From positions 1-64,000 of the forward strand of contig CAVANO010000049.1 in assembly GCA_963590165.1 (NCBI GenBank): a DNA stretch of 64,000 nucleotides. The letters run 5' to 3'. Numbering within the stretch: position 1 is the stretch's first letter; the number at the start of each line of letters is the position of its first letter. The stretch is from UBA11524 sp963590165 (lineage in GTDB: Bacteria; Bacillota; Clostridia; Christensenellales; Aristaeellaceae). The notes below the pieces were generated by a model that searched no databases, was not told the origin of the DNA, and saw nothing but the letters and a program-made list of their open reading frames with translations. Positions 52,167-59,922 of the stretch are shown one piece after another. The position numbers were made by a program, and so were the translations under genes.

Positions 52167-52348
52167 AACCGTTTCCTCCTTGCTTTTACTGTGGATAGAC
52201 ACTGCAAAAAAAAGCCCGTCGCTTGCGAGGGTAAAGCAAACAAACGTGCTTTTCATCTCCTTTGCAAAAGGCTGGCGCGCGGATTGCTCCACGTACCTAT
52301 TGGCTGAAGGGGCCGCATGGGTCCGGACAGCTCGGAGCGGCACTATCT
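52167..52348 (-). ncRNA. Structured leader of the ydhY operon, candidate riboswitch
   Basis: Transcription should begin near 52348, leaving about 180 nucleotides before the ydhY start. On the minus strand the leader has a long-range stem (GCTCC at 52334-52338 with GGAGC at 52286-52290), conserved-looking single-strand stretches, a CTTTTGCAAAGGAGATGAAAAG hairpin-like segment split over 52248-52269, and then an intrinsic terminator. Aptamer plus terminator before a Mo/W-enzyme operon fits a molybdenum- or tungsten-cofactor riboswitch, but I cannot match the published consensus with confidence. Confidence 0.5.
52206..52232 (-). terminator. Leader terminator upstream of ydhY
   Basis: On the minus strand CCCTCG, CAAG, CGACGGG forms a six-pair stem with one bulged C, followed by C and eight T. 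It lies 40 bases upstream of the ydhY start, so it would control read-through. Confidence 0.75.
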
Positions 52349-52354
52349 GAGGTC

Positions 52355-52383
52355 AGTATAGTACACCCATACCATGATTGCAA
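52355..52383 (-). promoter_or_regulatory. Promoter of the ydhYVW-tatBAC operon
   Basis: On the minus strand TTGCAA (52378-52383), 17 bases, TATACT (52355-52360). Confidence 0.75.
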
Positions 52384-52439
52384 TATACGAAAAGGGAATC
52401 TTTCTGACCGGATAGAGCAACATCAGCCGCTTTTCTCGG

Positions 52440-52468
52440 TTGACAAGCGGCTTTTCCGCAGGTATAAT
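52440..52468 (+). promoter_or_regulatory. Promoter of the fdhD-moa operon
   Basis: TTGACA (52440-52445), 17 bases, TATAAT (52463-52468), both consensus. It is divergent from the ydhY promoter, with about 56 bases between the -35 boxes. Confidence 0.88.
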
Positions 52469-52511
52469 AGCGCTAAGCAATTCATGACTGATGATGAGGA
52501 GAGGAACGGAC

Positions 52512-53177
52512 GTGTCGCAACTGATGATCGAATGCGTTGTGCCGTGGACGCTGAATGGCAAGAGACAGTCTGCCTTTCTATGCACGCCGCAATACGTGAC
52601 GGAGCTCGCCGCAGGATATCTGTATACGCAGGGCATCATCCGCGATTTGTCGGACATTGCCGAAATCAGAGAGCAGGATGGCGGCTTGACGGTCGTGACG
52701 CGGCATATGCCTTCTGACGAACGCCCTGACATTCTCGAACGGCTGCAGCAATGTGCACCGTGCACGGGCGATTTTCAGGTGGAGATCGAAGATTTGCAGC
52801 GGCTTTGCCGTCAGTTGCTGAGCGAAGAGGCGTTTTTCGGTACGCACCGGTTGGGACTGTTTTGCGGGGATGAGGCGATTTTCCGTGAGGACATCGGCCG
52901 TCACAATGCGGCAGACAAGTGCATCGCTGCAGGACTGCGCCGGAATTGGGATTTCAGCCGGTGCATTCTCGGCTCAACCGGACGGATTTCATTGGAAATG
53001 CTGGCAAAGGCGGCTGCTGCCGGTATTCCGGTTTTCTTCAGCCGGAAATATCCGAGTGAGCTTGCCGCTGCGTGGGCGAGGCGCCTCGGCATCGCACTCG
53101 TCAGTTGCGCACACAGCGAGTCGCCGGCGGTTTACGGCGCAATCGAACGGGTGAAAATGAAAGAAAAAGGAGCATGA
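52512..53177 (+). CDS. fdhD: Formate dehydrogenase accessory sulfurtransferase FdhD-like
   Basis: 221 residues with a GTG start seven bases after AGGAGAGG. The signature EDIGRHNAADKCIAAGL, the TGRISLEMLAKAAAAGIPVF helix and the catalytic loop Cys pair CAPCTGDF identify FdhD, which hands sulfur to the Mo/W site of formate dehydrogenase-type enzymes. It is shorter at the N-terminus than E. coli FdhD (277). No formate dehydrogenase is in the window. It opens the plus-strand cofactor operon. Confidence 0.88.
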   Translation: MSQLMIECVVPWTLNGKRQSAFLCTPQYVTELAAGYLYTQGIIRDLSDIAEIREQDGGLTVVTRHMPSDERPDILERLQQCAPCTGDFQVEIEDLQRLCRQLLSEEAFFGTHRLGLFCGDEAIFREDIGRHNAADKCIAAGLRRNWDFSRCILGSTGRISLEMLAKAAAAGIPVFFSRKYPSELAAAWARRLGIALVSCAHSESPAVYGAIERVKMKEKGA

Positions 53178-53178
53178 T

Positions 53179-53694
53179 ATGGCAATACCGGCAGTGTGCT
53201 TTTCCGGCTGGTCGAACAGCGGCAAAACGACCCTGATTGCAAGGCTTGTGAGGGCGCTTTCAGGGCAGGGGATGCGCGTCTGCGTCATCAAGCATACGCA
53301 CCATGCACTGCCTCCGGATGAGGAAGGCAAGGACAGCACGTCATTCGCCTCGGCAGGGGCGTCTACGGTGATGCTGTCTGCACCGGACGGCGTGCTGACG
53401 CGCGAAACAGGCGAGCATTTGCTGTCCGACTTGCTGTCACGCGTGAAAAATGCGGACATCATCCTGATTGAAGGCTTTGAAAAGCAGGCGTGCCTGCCTG
53501 TGATGGAGGTCAGACGGGATCAGGATGCGCCGCTGCGTGCACCTGCACAAGTTCTGCGCGCCGTCATTACGGAAAGCCCATGCGATTTGCCGCTGCCTGT
53601 CTTTTCGCCCGATGATGTTTCGGGCATTGCCGAGTTTGTCCGGAAATTAGCCGATGAACAGCGAACGTCCGATGAAGGAAGGATGCAAGAATGA
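53179..53694 (+). CDS. mobB: Molybdopterin-guanine dinucleotide biosynthesis adapter MobB
   Basis: 171-residue P-loop protein: FSGWSNSGKTTLIARLVRAL (Walker A), VIKHTHHALPPDEEGKDSTS, and IILIEGFEKQACLPVMEV. It binds GTP and helps MobA attach GMP to molybdopterin. No mobA is seen in the window. It starts two bases after fdhD and overlaps moeA by four bases. Confidence 0.9.
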   Translation: MAIPAVCFSGWSNSGKTTLIARLVRALSGQGMRVCVIKHTHHALPPDEEGKDSTSFASAGASTVMLSAPDGVLTRETGEHLLSDLLSRVKNADIILIEGFEKQACLPVMEVRRDQDAPLRAPAQVLRAVITESPCDLPLPVFSPDDVSGIAEFVRKLADEQRTSDEGRMQE

Positions 53695-54908
53695 AAAGTC
53701 ATCTTGATTATATTTCTGCCCGGGATTTGCTCTTAAACCGCGTGACGCCGCTCGGTACGGAGCGCGTGATGCTGACCGAAGCATACGGACGCGTGCTGGC
53801 GCATGATTTGCTGGCGCAGGAGGATGTTCCTGCTTTCGATCGTTCGCCGTATGACGGCTATGCGGTGCGCGCGGCGGATACGGCGGATGCCTCGGAAAAT
53901 CATCCGGTCACCCTGCGCGTCGTGGAGGAAATTCCGGCAGGCGCGGTGCCTAAAAAGGTGATAATCGCCGGCACTGCCGCGAAAATCCTGACCGGCGCAC
54001 CCATTCCGTCGGGTGCGGACGCAGTCATCAACTACGAAGCGACCGAATTTACGGCGGAATGCGTGACGCTCTTCGCGCCGCTTGCATCCGGCAAAAACGT
54101 GGTTTGTCGGGGCGAGGATGTCCGAAGGGGGGCACTGCTTGCTGCTGCAGGAACGGTCATTGACCCGAGCCTCTGCGGAACGCTTGCCGCGCAGGGCGTG
54201 ATGCAGCCGGAAGTGTACCGCGTGCCGCGCATCGCCGTGTTCTCGACCGGCAATGAGGTGATTGAGCCGGACGCGCCTGCGCACGAGGGATGCATCCGCA
54301 ATTCAAACGGCTATACGCTGTGCGCTGCACTGAAGGAAATCGGTCTGTCGCCGGTCTATATGGGCATTGCGAGGGATAATCCGGCGGAAATTGCTGAAAT
54401 GCTGGAAAAGGCACTTGAACGCTGCGATGCGGTGGTGACATCAGGCGGCGTTTCCGTGGGTGATTACGACCTGACGCCGGCAGCAATGGCGCAATGCGGC
54501 GCAGAGATGCTTTTCCGCGGCGTTGCGCTCAAGCCCGGCATGGCATGTGCTTACGGCATGAAGAACGGCAAGTTGATTTGCGCCCTTTCGGGCAATCCGG
54601 CAAGTTCGCTCATTAACCTGATTGCTGTTGCAATGCCTGCGCTGAAAAGGCTGGCAGGACGCGCGAATCCGCTTCCGCAGGAGATTGACGCGGTGCTCCG
54701 GGACGGCTTTACCAAGCGAAGCGGCGTAACGCGGCTGCTGCACGGTCGCATTGTAATGAACGGGGGCAGGGCAGAACTGGTGCCGTCAAGCGGCCAGGGC
54801 AATGTGATGATTAGCCGCATGGTCGGCAGCAACGCATTCGGCGTCATACCGGCAGGCAGCGGTCCCATCGCCGCAGGCACGGCACTCAAATGCTTCCTTG
54901 TGGAATAA
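53691..54908 (+). CDS. moeA: Molybdopterin molybdenumtransferase
   Basis: 405 residues with the full MoeA layout: domain I/II (AYGRVLAHDLLAQEDVPAFD; RSPYDGYAVRAADT; TGAPIPSGADAVINYE; VCRGEDVRRGALLAA), domain III MoCF (RIAVFSTGNEVIEPDAPAHE; VTSGGVSVGDYDLT; GMKNGKLICALSGNPASSLI) and beta domain IV. It inserts molybdate or tungstate into adenylylated molybdopterin. Confidence 0.95.
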   Translation: MKSHLDYISARDLLLNRVTPLGTERVMLTEAYGRVLAHDLLAQEDVPAFDRSPYDGYAVRAADTADASENHPVTLRVVEEIPAGAVPKKVIIAGTAAKILTGAPIPSGADAVINYEATEFTAECVTLFAPLASGKNVVCRGEDVRRGALLAAAGTVIDPSLCGTLAAQGVMQPEVYRVPRIAVFSTGNEVIEPDAPAHEGCIRNSNGYTLCAALKEIGLSPVYMGIARDNPAEIAEMLEKALERCDAVVTSGGVSVGDYDLTPAAMAQCGAEMLFRGVALKPGMACAYGMKNGKLICALSGNPASSLINLIAVAMPALKRLAGRANPLPQEIDAVLRDGFTKRSGVTRLLHGRIVMNGGRAELVPSSGQGNVMISRMVGSNAFGVIPAGSGPIAAGTALKCFLVE

Positions 54909-54927
54909 AAATTGGAAGGGAAAAGCG

Positions 54928-55878
54928 ATGCTCGATTCATACGGACGCAGCATAACCTATCTGCGCCTTTCCGTGACGGAGCTGTGCAACCTGCGCTGCC
55001 GCTATTGCATGCCGGAAAACGGCATCTGCAAGAAGGCGCACGAGGAGATGCTCAGCGAGGAAGAAATGATTCTTGCTGTGCGCGTCGCTGCCGACCTGGG
55101 CGTGACGAAGCTGCGCATCACGGGCGGCGAACCGCTTGTCAAGCGCAATATTCTGTCCATCTGCAGCAAGGCGGCGGAAGTGCCCGGCATCCGCGAAGTC
55201 TGCCTGACGACCAATGCGACGCTTTTGCCCGGCATGGCATCGCAACTGCGCGATGCAGGCGTGAAGCGGCTGAACATCAGCCTGGATACGCTGAACGCCG
55301 AAAAATATGCCTATATCACGCGCATCGGTTCGCTGGATGACGCGCTGCGCGGAATTGAAACTGCCCTGAATGCAGGCTTTGAGCGAATCAAACTCAATGC
55401 CGTGCTCATCGGCGGGTTCAATGACGATGAAATTCCGGCGCTGTCGGCGCTGACACGGCGCTGGCCGGTCGATGTGCGTTTCATCGAACTGATGCCTATG
55501 TATGACGGCGAATTCAGCTCGAAGGCGTTCATTCCCTGCTCGGCGGTGCTTGATGCGCTGCCGGAGCTTGTTGAGCAGCCTGCTGACGGCGGTGTGGCAC
55601 AGCTGTACCGGCTGCCGGGCGCGATGGGGAATGTCGGGCTGATTCATCCGCTGAGCCGCCATTTCTGTGCGCAGTGCAGCCGCCTTCGCCTGACGGCAGA
55701 CGGAAAGCTCAAGCCGTGCCTGCATACCCATTCGGAAATCAGCATCAAAGGGCTTGATTACGAGGGCATGCGGCAGCAGTTTCTCGCCGCAATTGCTGCG
55801 AAACCGCGTCAGCACGGGGCACTTTCCAGCACGGAGTTGAGCGAGGCGGGACGCACCATGAACGAAATCGGAGGCTGA
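54928..55878 (+). CDS. moaA: GTP 3',8-cyclase
   Basis: 316 residues from ATG 54928 (GGAAGGG upstream). Radical-SAM cluster motif CNLRCRYCMPENG near residue 21, LRITGGEPLVKRN, and a C-terminal second cluster in HFCAQCSRLRLTADGKLKPC. It makes the first intermediate of molybdopterin from GTP together with MoaC. The C-terminal GG motif of classical MoaA is present (NEIGG). Confidence 0.96.
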   Translation: MLDSYGRSITYLRLSVTELCNLRCRYCMPENGICKKAHEEMLSEEEMILAVRVAADLGVTKLRITGGEPLVKRNILSICSKAAEVPGIREVCLTTNATLLPGMASQLRDAGVKRLNISLDTLNAEKYAYITRIGSLDDALRGIETALNAGFERIKLNAVLIGGFNDDEIPALSALTRRWPVDVRFIELMPMYDGEFSSKAFIPCSAVLDALPELVEQPADGGVAQLYRLPGAMGNVGLIHPLSRHFCAQCSRLRLTADGKLKPCLHTHSEISIKGLDYEGMRQQFLAAIAAKPRQHGALSSTELSEAGRTMNEIGG

Positions 55879-55882
55879 AGCA

Positions 55883-56371
55883 ATGGCAGAATTTACGCAT
55901 TTCAACGAGGAAGGACGCGCACGCATGGTGGATGTCGGCGAGAAGGGCATCACGCGCCGCAGAGCCGTTGCCGCAGGACGTGTGCAGGTCAATCGGGAAA
56001 CGTTCGCGCTGATTCAAAGCGGCGGCATCAAAAAGGGCGATGTGCTGACGGTCGCGCAGGTTGCCGGCATCATGGGCGCAAAGCGTACGCCGGAACTGAT
56101 TCCCATGTGCCACCCGATTGTGATGGATGGCATCGATTTGTCGCTGTCGCTGGACGAAGCGCGCTGCAGCGTGGAAATCACCGCAACGGTCACCTGCGAC
56201 GGTCGGACGGGCGTGGAAATGGAATCGCTGACGGCGGTTACGGCGGCGGCATTGACGGTCTACGACATGTGCAAGGCAGTGCAGAAGGACATGGTCATCA
56301 CGGATATTCGCTTGCTGGAAAAAACAGGCGGCGTCCACGGTGCCTTTCATCGGGAGGAGAAGGAGCAATGA
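55883..56371 (+). CDS. moaC: Cyclic pyranopterin monophosphate synthase
   Basis: 162 residues: FTHFNEEGRARMVDVGEKGI, AKRTPELIPMCHPIVMDGID, GRTGVEMESLTAVTAAALTV, and DMCKAVQKDMVITDIRLLEK, all diagnostic. It turns the MoaA product into cPMP. It overlaps the next gene by four bases. Confidence 0.96.
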   Translation: MAEFTHFNEEGRARMVDVGEKGITRRRAVAAGRVQVNRETFALIQSGGIKKGDVLTVAQVAGIMGAKRTPELIPMCHPIVMDGIDLSLSLDEARCSVEITATVTCDGRTGVEMESLTAVTAAALTVYDMCKAVQKDMVITDIRLLEKTGGVHGAFHREEKEQ

Positions 56372-57270
56372 GCTATCAGGCAGCAGTCATCACCATCAGC
56401 GACAAGGGCGCACGCGGCGAACGCAAGGACACCAGCGGTCCTGCCATCTGCGAAATTCTGCGCGAAAACGGTCTGACAGTCGTGTATACCGCCATCGTGC
56501 CGGATGAAATTGCACAGATTCAGGCACAGCTGATTCACTGCGCGGATGACCTCAAGGCGCATCTGATTCTGACGACCGGCGGCACAGGCTTTTCGCCGCG
56601 CGATGTGACCCCGGAAGCGACCAAGGCAGTCATTGAGCGCGATGTGCCCGGCATCCCCGAGGCGATGCGCGCCGAAAGCATGAGGATTACGCCGCATGGG
56701 TGCTTGTCCAGAGGCATTGCAGGCATCCGCGGCGGCAGCCTGATGGTCAATCTGCCCGGCAGCGAAAAGGCGGTGCGCGAAAATCTGCTGTCCGTCATGG
56801 ATTCGCTCTCGCACGGGCTGGATATGCTGACATCTGCCGGCTCTGCGAACTGTGCGGAGAACAGCCAACATCACCACCATCATGCCGAGCATGCGCCCAG
56901 CATCGACCAGTGGCTGAAGGAGGCAAAAGCTGACCCGTCAGCGGCGGCATGCGGCATGTACCTCGTGCATAACGGTACCGTCCGCTTAACCGCCAAGGCA
57001 CGCGTGCGCAGCGGCGAGGAGGTGCCTGATGTCACCGGCATGGATTTTGACTACGAGGACGAGAAGGTCACTGCGGCTGCTGAAAGCGCGAAGAAGCTGC
57101 CCGGCATCGGTTACGTGCGCGTCTGGCTGAACCGCGGACACCTCCGTGTCGGCGATGACATCATGCTGGTGCTTGTCGGCGGCGACATTCGTCCGCACGT
57201 GATGGATGCGCTGCAGTCGCTTGTCGGTGAAATCAAGACGCACTGCGTGGTTGAGAAGGAACTGCATTAA
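56368..57270 (+). CDS. Fusion of MogA/MoaB domain with a MoaE-like domain
   Basis: 300 residues. Residues 1 to about 165 are a MoaB/Mog adenylyltransferase: ITISDKGARGERKDTSGPAI, ILTTGGTGFSPRDVTPEATK, VNLPGSEKAVRENL. A His-rich linker (QHHHHHAEHAPS) leads into about 125 residues resembling MoaE, the large subunit of molybdopterin synthase. The segment GYVRVWLNRGHLRVGDDIML matches the MoaE core, and EIKTHCVVEKE keeps two Lys seven residues apart as in the MoaE active site. The usual His-Arg pair is reduced to one Arg (DIRPH). No MoaD (the sulfur carrier) is seen in the window. Whether the second domain is an active synthase is open. Confidence 0.8.
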   Translation: MSYQAAVITISDKGARGERKDTSGPAICEILRENGLTVVYTAIVPDEIAQIQAQLIHCADDLKAHLILTTGGTGFSPRDVTPEATKAVIERDVPGIPEAMRAESMRITPHGCLSRGIAGIRGGSLMVNLPGSEKAVRENLLSVMDSLSHGLDMLTSAGSANCAENSQHHHHHAEHAPSIDQWLKEAKADPSAAACGMYLVHNGTVRLTAKARVRSGEEVPDVTGMDFDYEDEKVTAAAESAKKLPGIGYVRVWLNRGHLRVGDDIMLVLVGGDIRPHVMDALQSLVGEIKTHCVVEKELH

Positions 57271-57308
57271 AAAAGGGCTCGCAGGTCGGAACATTCCGGC
57301 TTGCGAGC
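57271..57308. terminator. Convergent terminator between the moa operon and the PNPOx-like gene
   Basis: A 15-base arm (57277-57291) pairs with 57294-57308 with two mismatches or wobbles. An A run on the left gives a T run for the minus-strand gene. For the plus-strand operon only the hairpin helps. Confidence 0.75.
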
Positions 57309-57329
57309 GCTCTTCGTTTGATGGATGTT

Positions 57330-58460
57330 TTACTCCGCGGGCTTCCAGGTGGTCTGGGTCTTCAGGCCGGCGGCGTTGGTGGTCATCAGCGCCAGCGCCA
57401 GGCTGGTGGAGGCACCGTAGGCCGCGCAGTACTGGTCGAGCTGCTGATACATCGCGGAGGAATAGTATTCCGTCACAGCGGCAACGCCTTCCTCGGTGGC
57501 GATGTACGCATTCTTGTAGGCAATCAGCTGGTCGATGAAGCTGTCAGACAGGCACAGGTCATAGGCGTACTTGTCCTCGCCATCCTGCACCTGGGTGAAC
57601 TTGGCGGCGTTGGCCATCGTGGGGGACATGTTCATCAGGAACGGCGCGGTAATCACGATGCTGTCCGGGATGATTTCGTAGATGACCATGGAGCCGGCGT
57701 TCAGCGCGCTGGTGATGTAGGCGAGCTTCGCTTCCTTCACGGCAGCTTCGTCAGCGGCATCGGCGAACTTGGCGCTGTAGGTCGCCCAGCTGGAGGCAAG
57801 CGTCGGATAGTACTTGTCGTAGAGGTTCAGCAGAGCAGCCTGCCCTTCTTCGGTGGCGAGGTCATCCACGGTGTAAATCTTCACCGTGCCGTTGTACTGC
57901 ACGCCGTAGGAGCAATAGTAGTTGTAGGTGTCTTCCTCTTCTACGCGAAGCTGACGCACCCAGCTGACGGACACCTTGGGGTTGTCCTTGAAATCCTGCG
58001 TCTTGCTGGTGCCTGCTTCAGACACGCCCAGCAGGTGCAGGTTGCTGGCATCCAGCACCATTTCGAGGTTGGTGTTGGACGGGACATTGTTGCGGCTGGT
58101 GGCCAGCTGATACATTTCGCGGTAGTTGTAGCCGGTTTCGTCCTGCGCGTAGGAGGCATCGCCGAGATACGTGCCGCCCTTGAGGAACTCACGCACGGCC
58201 GCTTCCTGCAGCTCGGTGTCCCATTCGATGGCGCCGTAGTTCACGCCGCCGACCTTCTTTTCGGTCGCGGAGGTCACAGCGTCTGTTTCCATCTTGACGT
58301 AGCCGTGCGCTTCCGCCCATGCCGCGCCCTGTTCATCGGTGATTTCCGTGGTCGTCTGCGTTGCGGACGTGACGGCATCCGTGGTTTCTGCCATGGCAGC
58401 CATCGGAAGCACCATGGCCGCTGCTGCCAGCAGTGCAGTCAAACGAGTAAGAACCTTCAT
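57330..58460 (-). CDS. Secreted PNPOx-like split-barrel protein
   Basis: 376 residues from ATG 58460 (AGAGGGATATCTC upstream). Signal peptide MKVLTRLTALLAAAAMVLPM to AMA. A segment ETDAVTSATEKKVGGVNYGA resembles the DAVTSATx motif that receives FMN in flavin-binding secreted domains. Next comes a pyridoxamine-phosphate-oxidase-like barrel (MYQLATSRNNVPSNTNLEMV; DFKDNPKVSVSWVRQLR) and a helical tail. It may be an extracytoplasmic flavin or heme-binding redox protein. Secreted members are uncommon. It has its own consensus promoter and an unusual repeat cluster upstream. Confidence 0.65.
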   Translation of the reverse strand: MKVLTRLTALLAAAAMVLPMAAMAETTDAVTSATQTTTEITDEQGAAWAEAHGYVKMETDAVTSATEKKVGGVNYGAIEWDTELQEAAVREFLKGGTYLGDASYAQDETGYNYREMYQLATSRNNVPSNTNLEMVLDASNLHLLGVSEAGTSKTQDFKDNPKVSVSWVRQLRVEEEDTYNYYCSYGVQYNGTVKIYTVDDLATEEGQAALLNLYDKYYPTLASSWATYSAKFADAADEAAVKEAKLAYITSALNAGSMVIYEIIPDSIVITAPFLMNMSPTMANAAKFTQVQDGEDKYAYDLCLSDSFIDQLIAYKNAYIATEEGVAAVTEYYSSAMYQQLDQYCAAYGASTSLALALMTTNAAGLKTQTTWKPAE

Positions 58461-58517
58461 GAGATATCCCTCTTTCTGCCCGGCAAGAATGAAGAATAGC
58501 CGGACATCCAAGCCATC

Positions 58518-58546
58518 ATTATACAATATTGTTATGAAATTGTCAA
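58518..58546 (-). promoter_or_regulatory. Promoter of the secreted PNPOx-like gene
   Basis: On the minus strand TTGACA (58541-58546), 17 bases, TATAAT (58518-58523), full consensus. Confidence 0.88.
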
Positions 58547-58580
58547 TAATTTGGACGAATATTGGTGATAAAAAACGGTC

Positions 58581-58764
58581 TGACATATTAGAACTGTCTA
58601 ACATGTCAGGAATATGTCGGGAATATGTCAGCCAAACCCTTGCAATGACTGCATTTGAGCTCTTTGACATACTTGACATAGTAAATTTACAAGAAAATAA
58701 AAAAAGAATAAGAATACGTAGAAAAAGGTTAAGAAACAGCTATGTCAGTATGTCAAGTATGTCA
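58581..58764. repeat. Cluster of TATGTCA/TGACATA motifs with a 16-bp inverted repeat
   Basis: At least seven copies in both directions: 58581, 58613 (lacking the last base), 58624, 58665, 58674, 58741, 58749 and 58758. TGACATACTTGACATA (58665-58680) is the exact complement of TATGTCAAGTATGTCA (58749-58764), 68 bases apart. This looks like a multi-site operator region for an unknown regulator. Confidence 0.7.
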
Positions 58765-58792
58765 GCGGGCAATGAAAGGACGGCTGCAAAGA

Positions 58793-58834
58793 AAGAAAAA
58801 ATCGCCTGCATGCGGCGCGTGTCCGTCTGCAGGC
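58793..58834 (-). terminator. Terminator of cysK
   Basis: On the minus strand GCCTGCA (58828-58834) pairs with TGCAGGC (58804-58810), with an inner CGG/CCG pairing. A GATTTTTTC tail follows. Confidence 0.75.
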
Positions 58835-58852
58835 TTCTTTTATGCGGCTGAT

Positions 58853-59788
58853 TTATGCCTCTTCTGCGAACATCTTGGTTGTCAGGTACCTCTCGCCGGT
58901 GTCGGGGAGGACGATGACGATGTTCTTGCCGTCGTATTCGGGGCGCTGGGCGAGCTGCGCGGCTGCCCATACCGCGGCGCCGGAGGTAATCCCGCAGAGC
59001 ACGCCGTCATGCGCGGCAAGCTCGCGGCCGGTGCGGTAGGCGTCGTCCTCCTTGACGGGGATGATTTCGTCAATCAGGTTGCGATTGAGGATGTCGGGCA
59101 CGAAATTCGCGCCGATGCCCATCAGCCCGTGCGCTCCGGCGATGCCCTTTGACAGGAGCGGCGAAGCGTACGGTTCGACCGCAATGATTTTGACATTCGG
59201 GTTCTTTTCGCGCAAATACGTGCCGATGCCGGTGAGCGTGCCGCCCGTGCCGACACCTGCGACAAGCGCGTCAACATGCCCGTCTGTGTCCGCCCAGATT
59301 TCGGGGGCGGTGGTGGCGATGTGCGCGGCGGGATTGGCAGGATTGACGAACTGTCCGGCAACGATGGCGTTCGGCGTTTCGGCAGCGAGTTCATTCGCCT
59401 TGTCGACAGCGCCTTTCATGCCGAGCTTGCCGGGCGTAAGGACGAGCTGCGCACCGTATGCCTTCATGAGCAGGCGGCGTTCAACGCTCATGGTGTCCGG
59501 CATGACGATGACGGCGGTATAGCCGCGGCTGGCGGCGACCATGGCGAGCCCGATGCCGGTGTTGCCGCTTGTCGGCTCGATGACGGTGCCGCCGGGTTTG
59601 AGCTGACCGGCACGTTCGGCAGCCTCAATCATGCTCAGGGCAATGCGATCTTTTGCACTGCCGCCGGGGTTGAAGGATTCGACCTTTGCGAGCAGATGGG
59701 CAGCGGGACAATGCGCCAGCTCATAGTGACTCAGTTCAAGCATCGGCGTGCGGCCGATTAATTCAGTGACGGATTTTGCAATGCGCAT
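58853..59788 (-). CDS. cysK: Cysteine synthase (O-acetylserine sulfhydrylase)
   Basis: 311 residues from ATG 59788 (AAGGAGG, spacing 8). PLP enzyme motifs: SFNPGGSAKDRIALSMIEAA (Lys forms the internal aldimine), EPTSGNTGIGLAMVAASRGY, VAGVGTGGTLTGIGTYLREK and CGITSGAAVWAAAQLAQ. It makes cysteine from O-acetylserine and sulfide. Transcribed alone from the promoter at 59820-59848; no T-box or S-box leader is seen. CysK and CysM-type use cannot be told apart by eye. Confidence 0.94.
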   Translation of the reverse strand: MRIAKSVTELIGRTPMLELSHYELAHCPAAHLLAKVESFNPGGSAKDRIALSMIEAAERAGQLKPGGTVIEPTSGNTGIGLAMVAASRGYTAVIVMPDTMSVERRLLMKAYGAQLVLTPGKLGMKGAVDKANELAAETPNAIVAGQFVNPANPAAHIATTAPEIWADTDGHVDALVAGVGTGGTLTGIGTYLREKNPNVKIIAVEPYASPLLSKGIAGAHGLMGIGANFVPDILNRNLIDEIIPVKEDDAYRTGRELAAHDGVLCGITSGAAVWAAAQLAQRPEYDGKNIVIVLPDTGERYLTTKMFAEEA

Positions 59789-59819
59789 ATCCAGCGCCTC
59801 CTTCATGAAGAATGATGTC

Positions 59820-59848
59820 ATTATATACCGATTTTGTAGGATTTGCAA
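59820..59848 (-). promoter_or_regulatory. Promoter of cysK
   Basis: On the minus strand TTGCAA (59843-59848), 17 bases, TATAAT (59820-59825), 32 bases upstream of the start codon. Confidence 0.82.
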
Positions 59849-59885
59849 TCGTTCACGCGGCAAAATGCAGGGAAAATACAAAAAT

Positions 59886-59913
59886 CCTCCGCCTGAGAGA
59901 ACTCAAGCGGAGG
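59886..59913 (-). terminator. Terminator of the small secreted protein gene
   Basis: A 12-base arm (59902-59913) pairs with 59886-59897 with one wobble and a 4-base loop, then ATTTTT on the minus strand. Confidence 0.85.
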
Positions 59914-59922
59914 GCGGCTTCC

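Larger units (their letters stand above)
58461..58852. other. AT-rich regulatory gap upstream of the secreted PNPOx-like gene
   Basis: Contains the promoter (58518-58546), a cluster of TATGTCA/TGACATA motifs (58581-58764) and the cysK terminator (58793-58834). It is much richer in A and T than the flanking genes, and no credible gene is seen. Confidence 0.6.
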
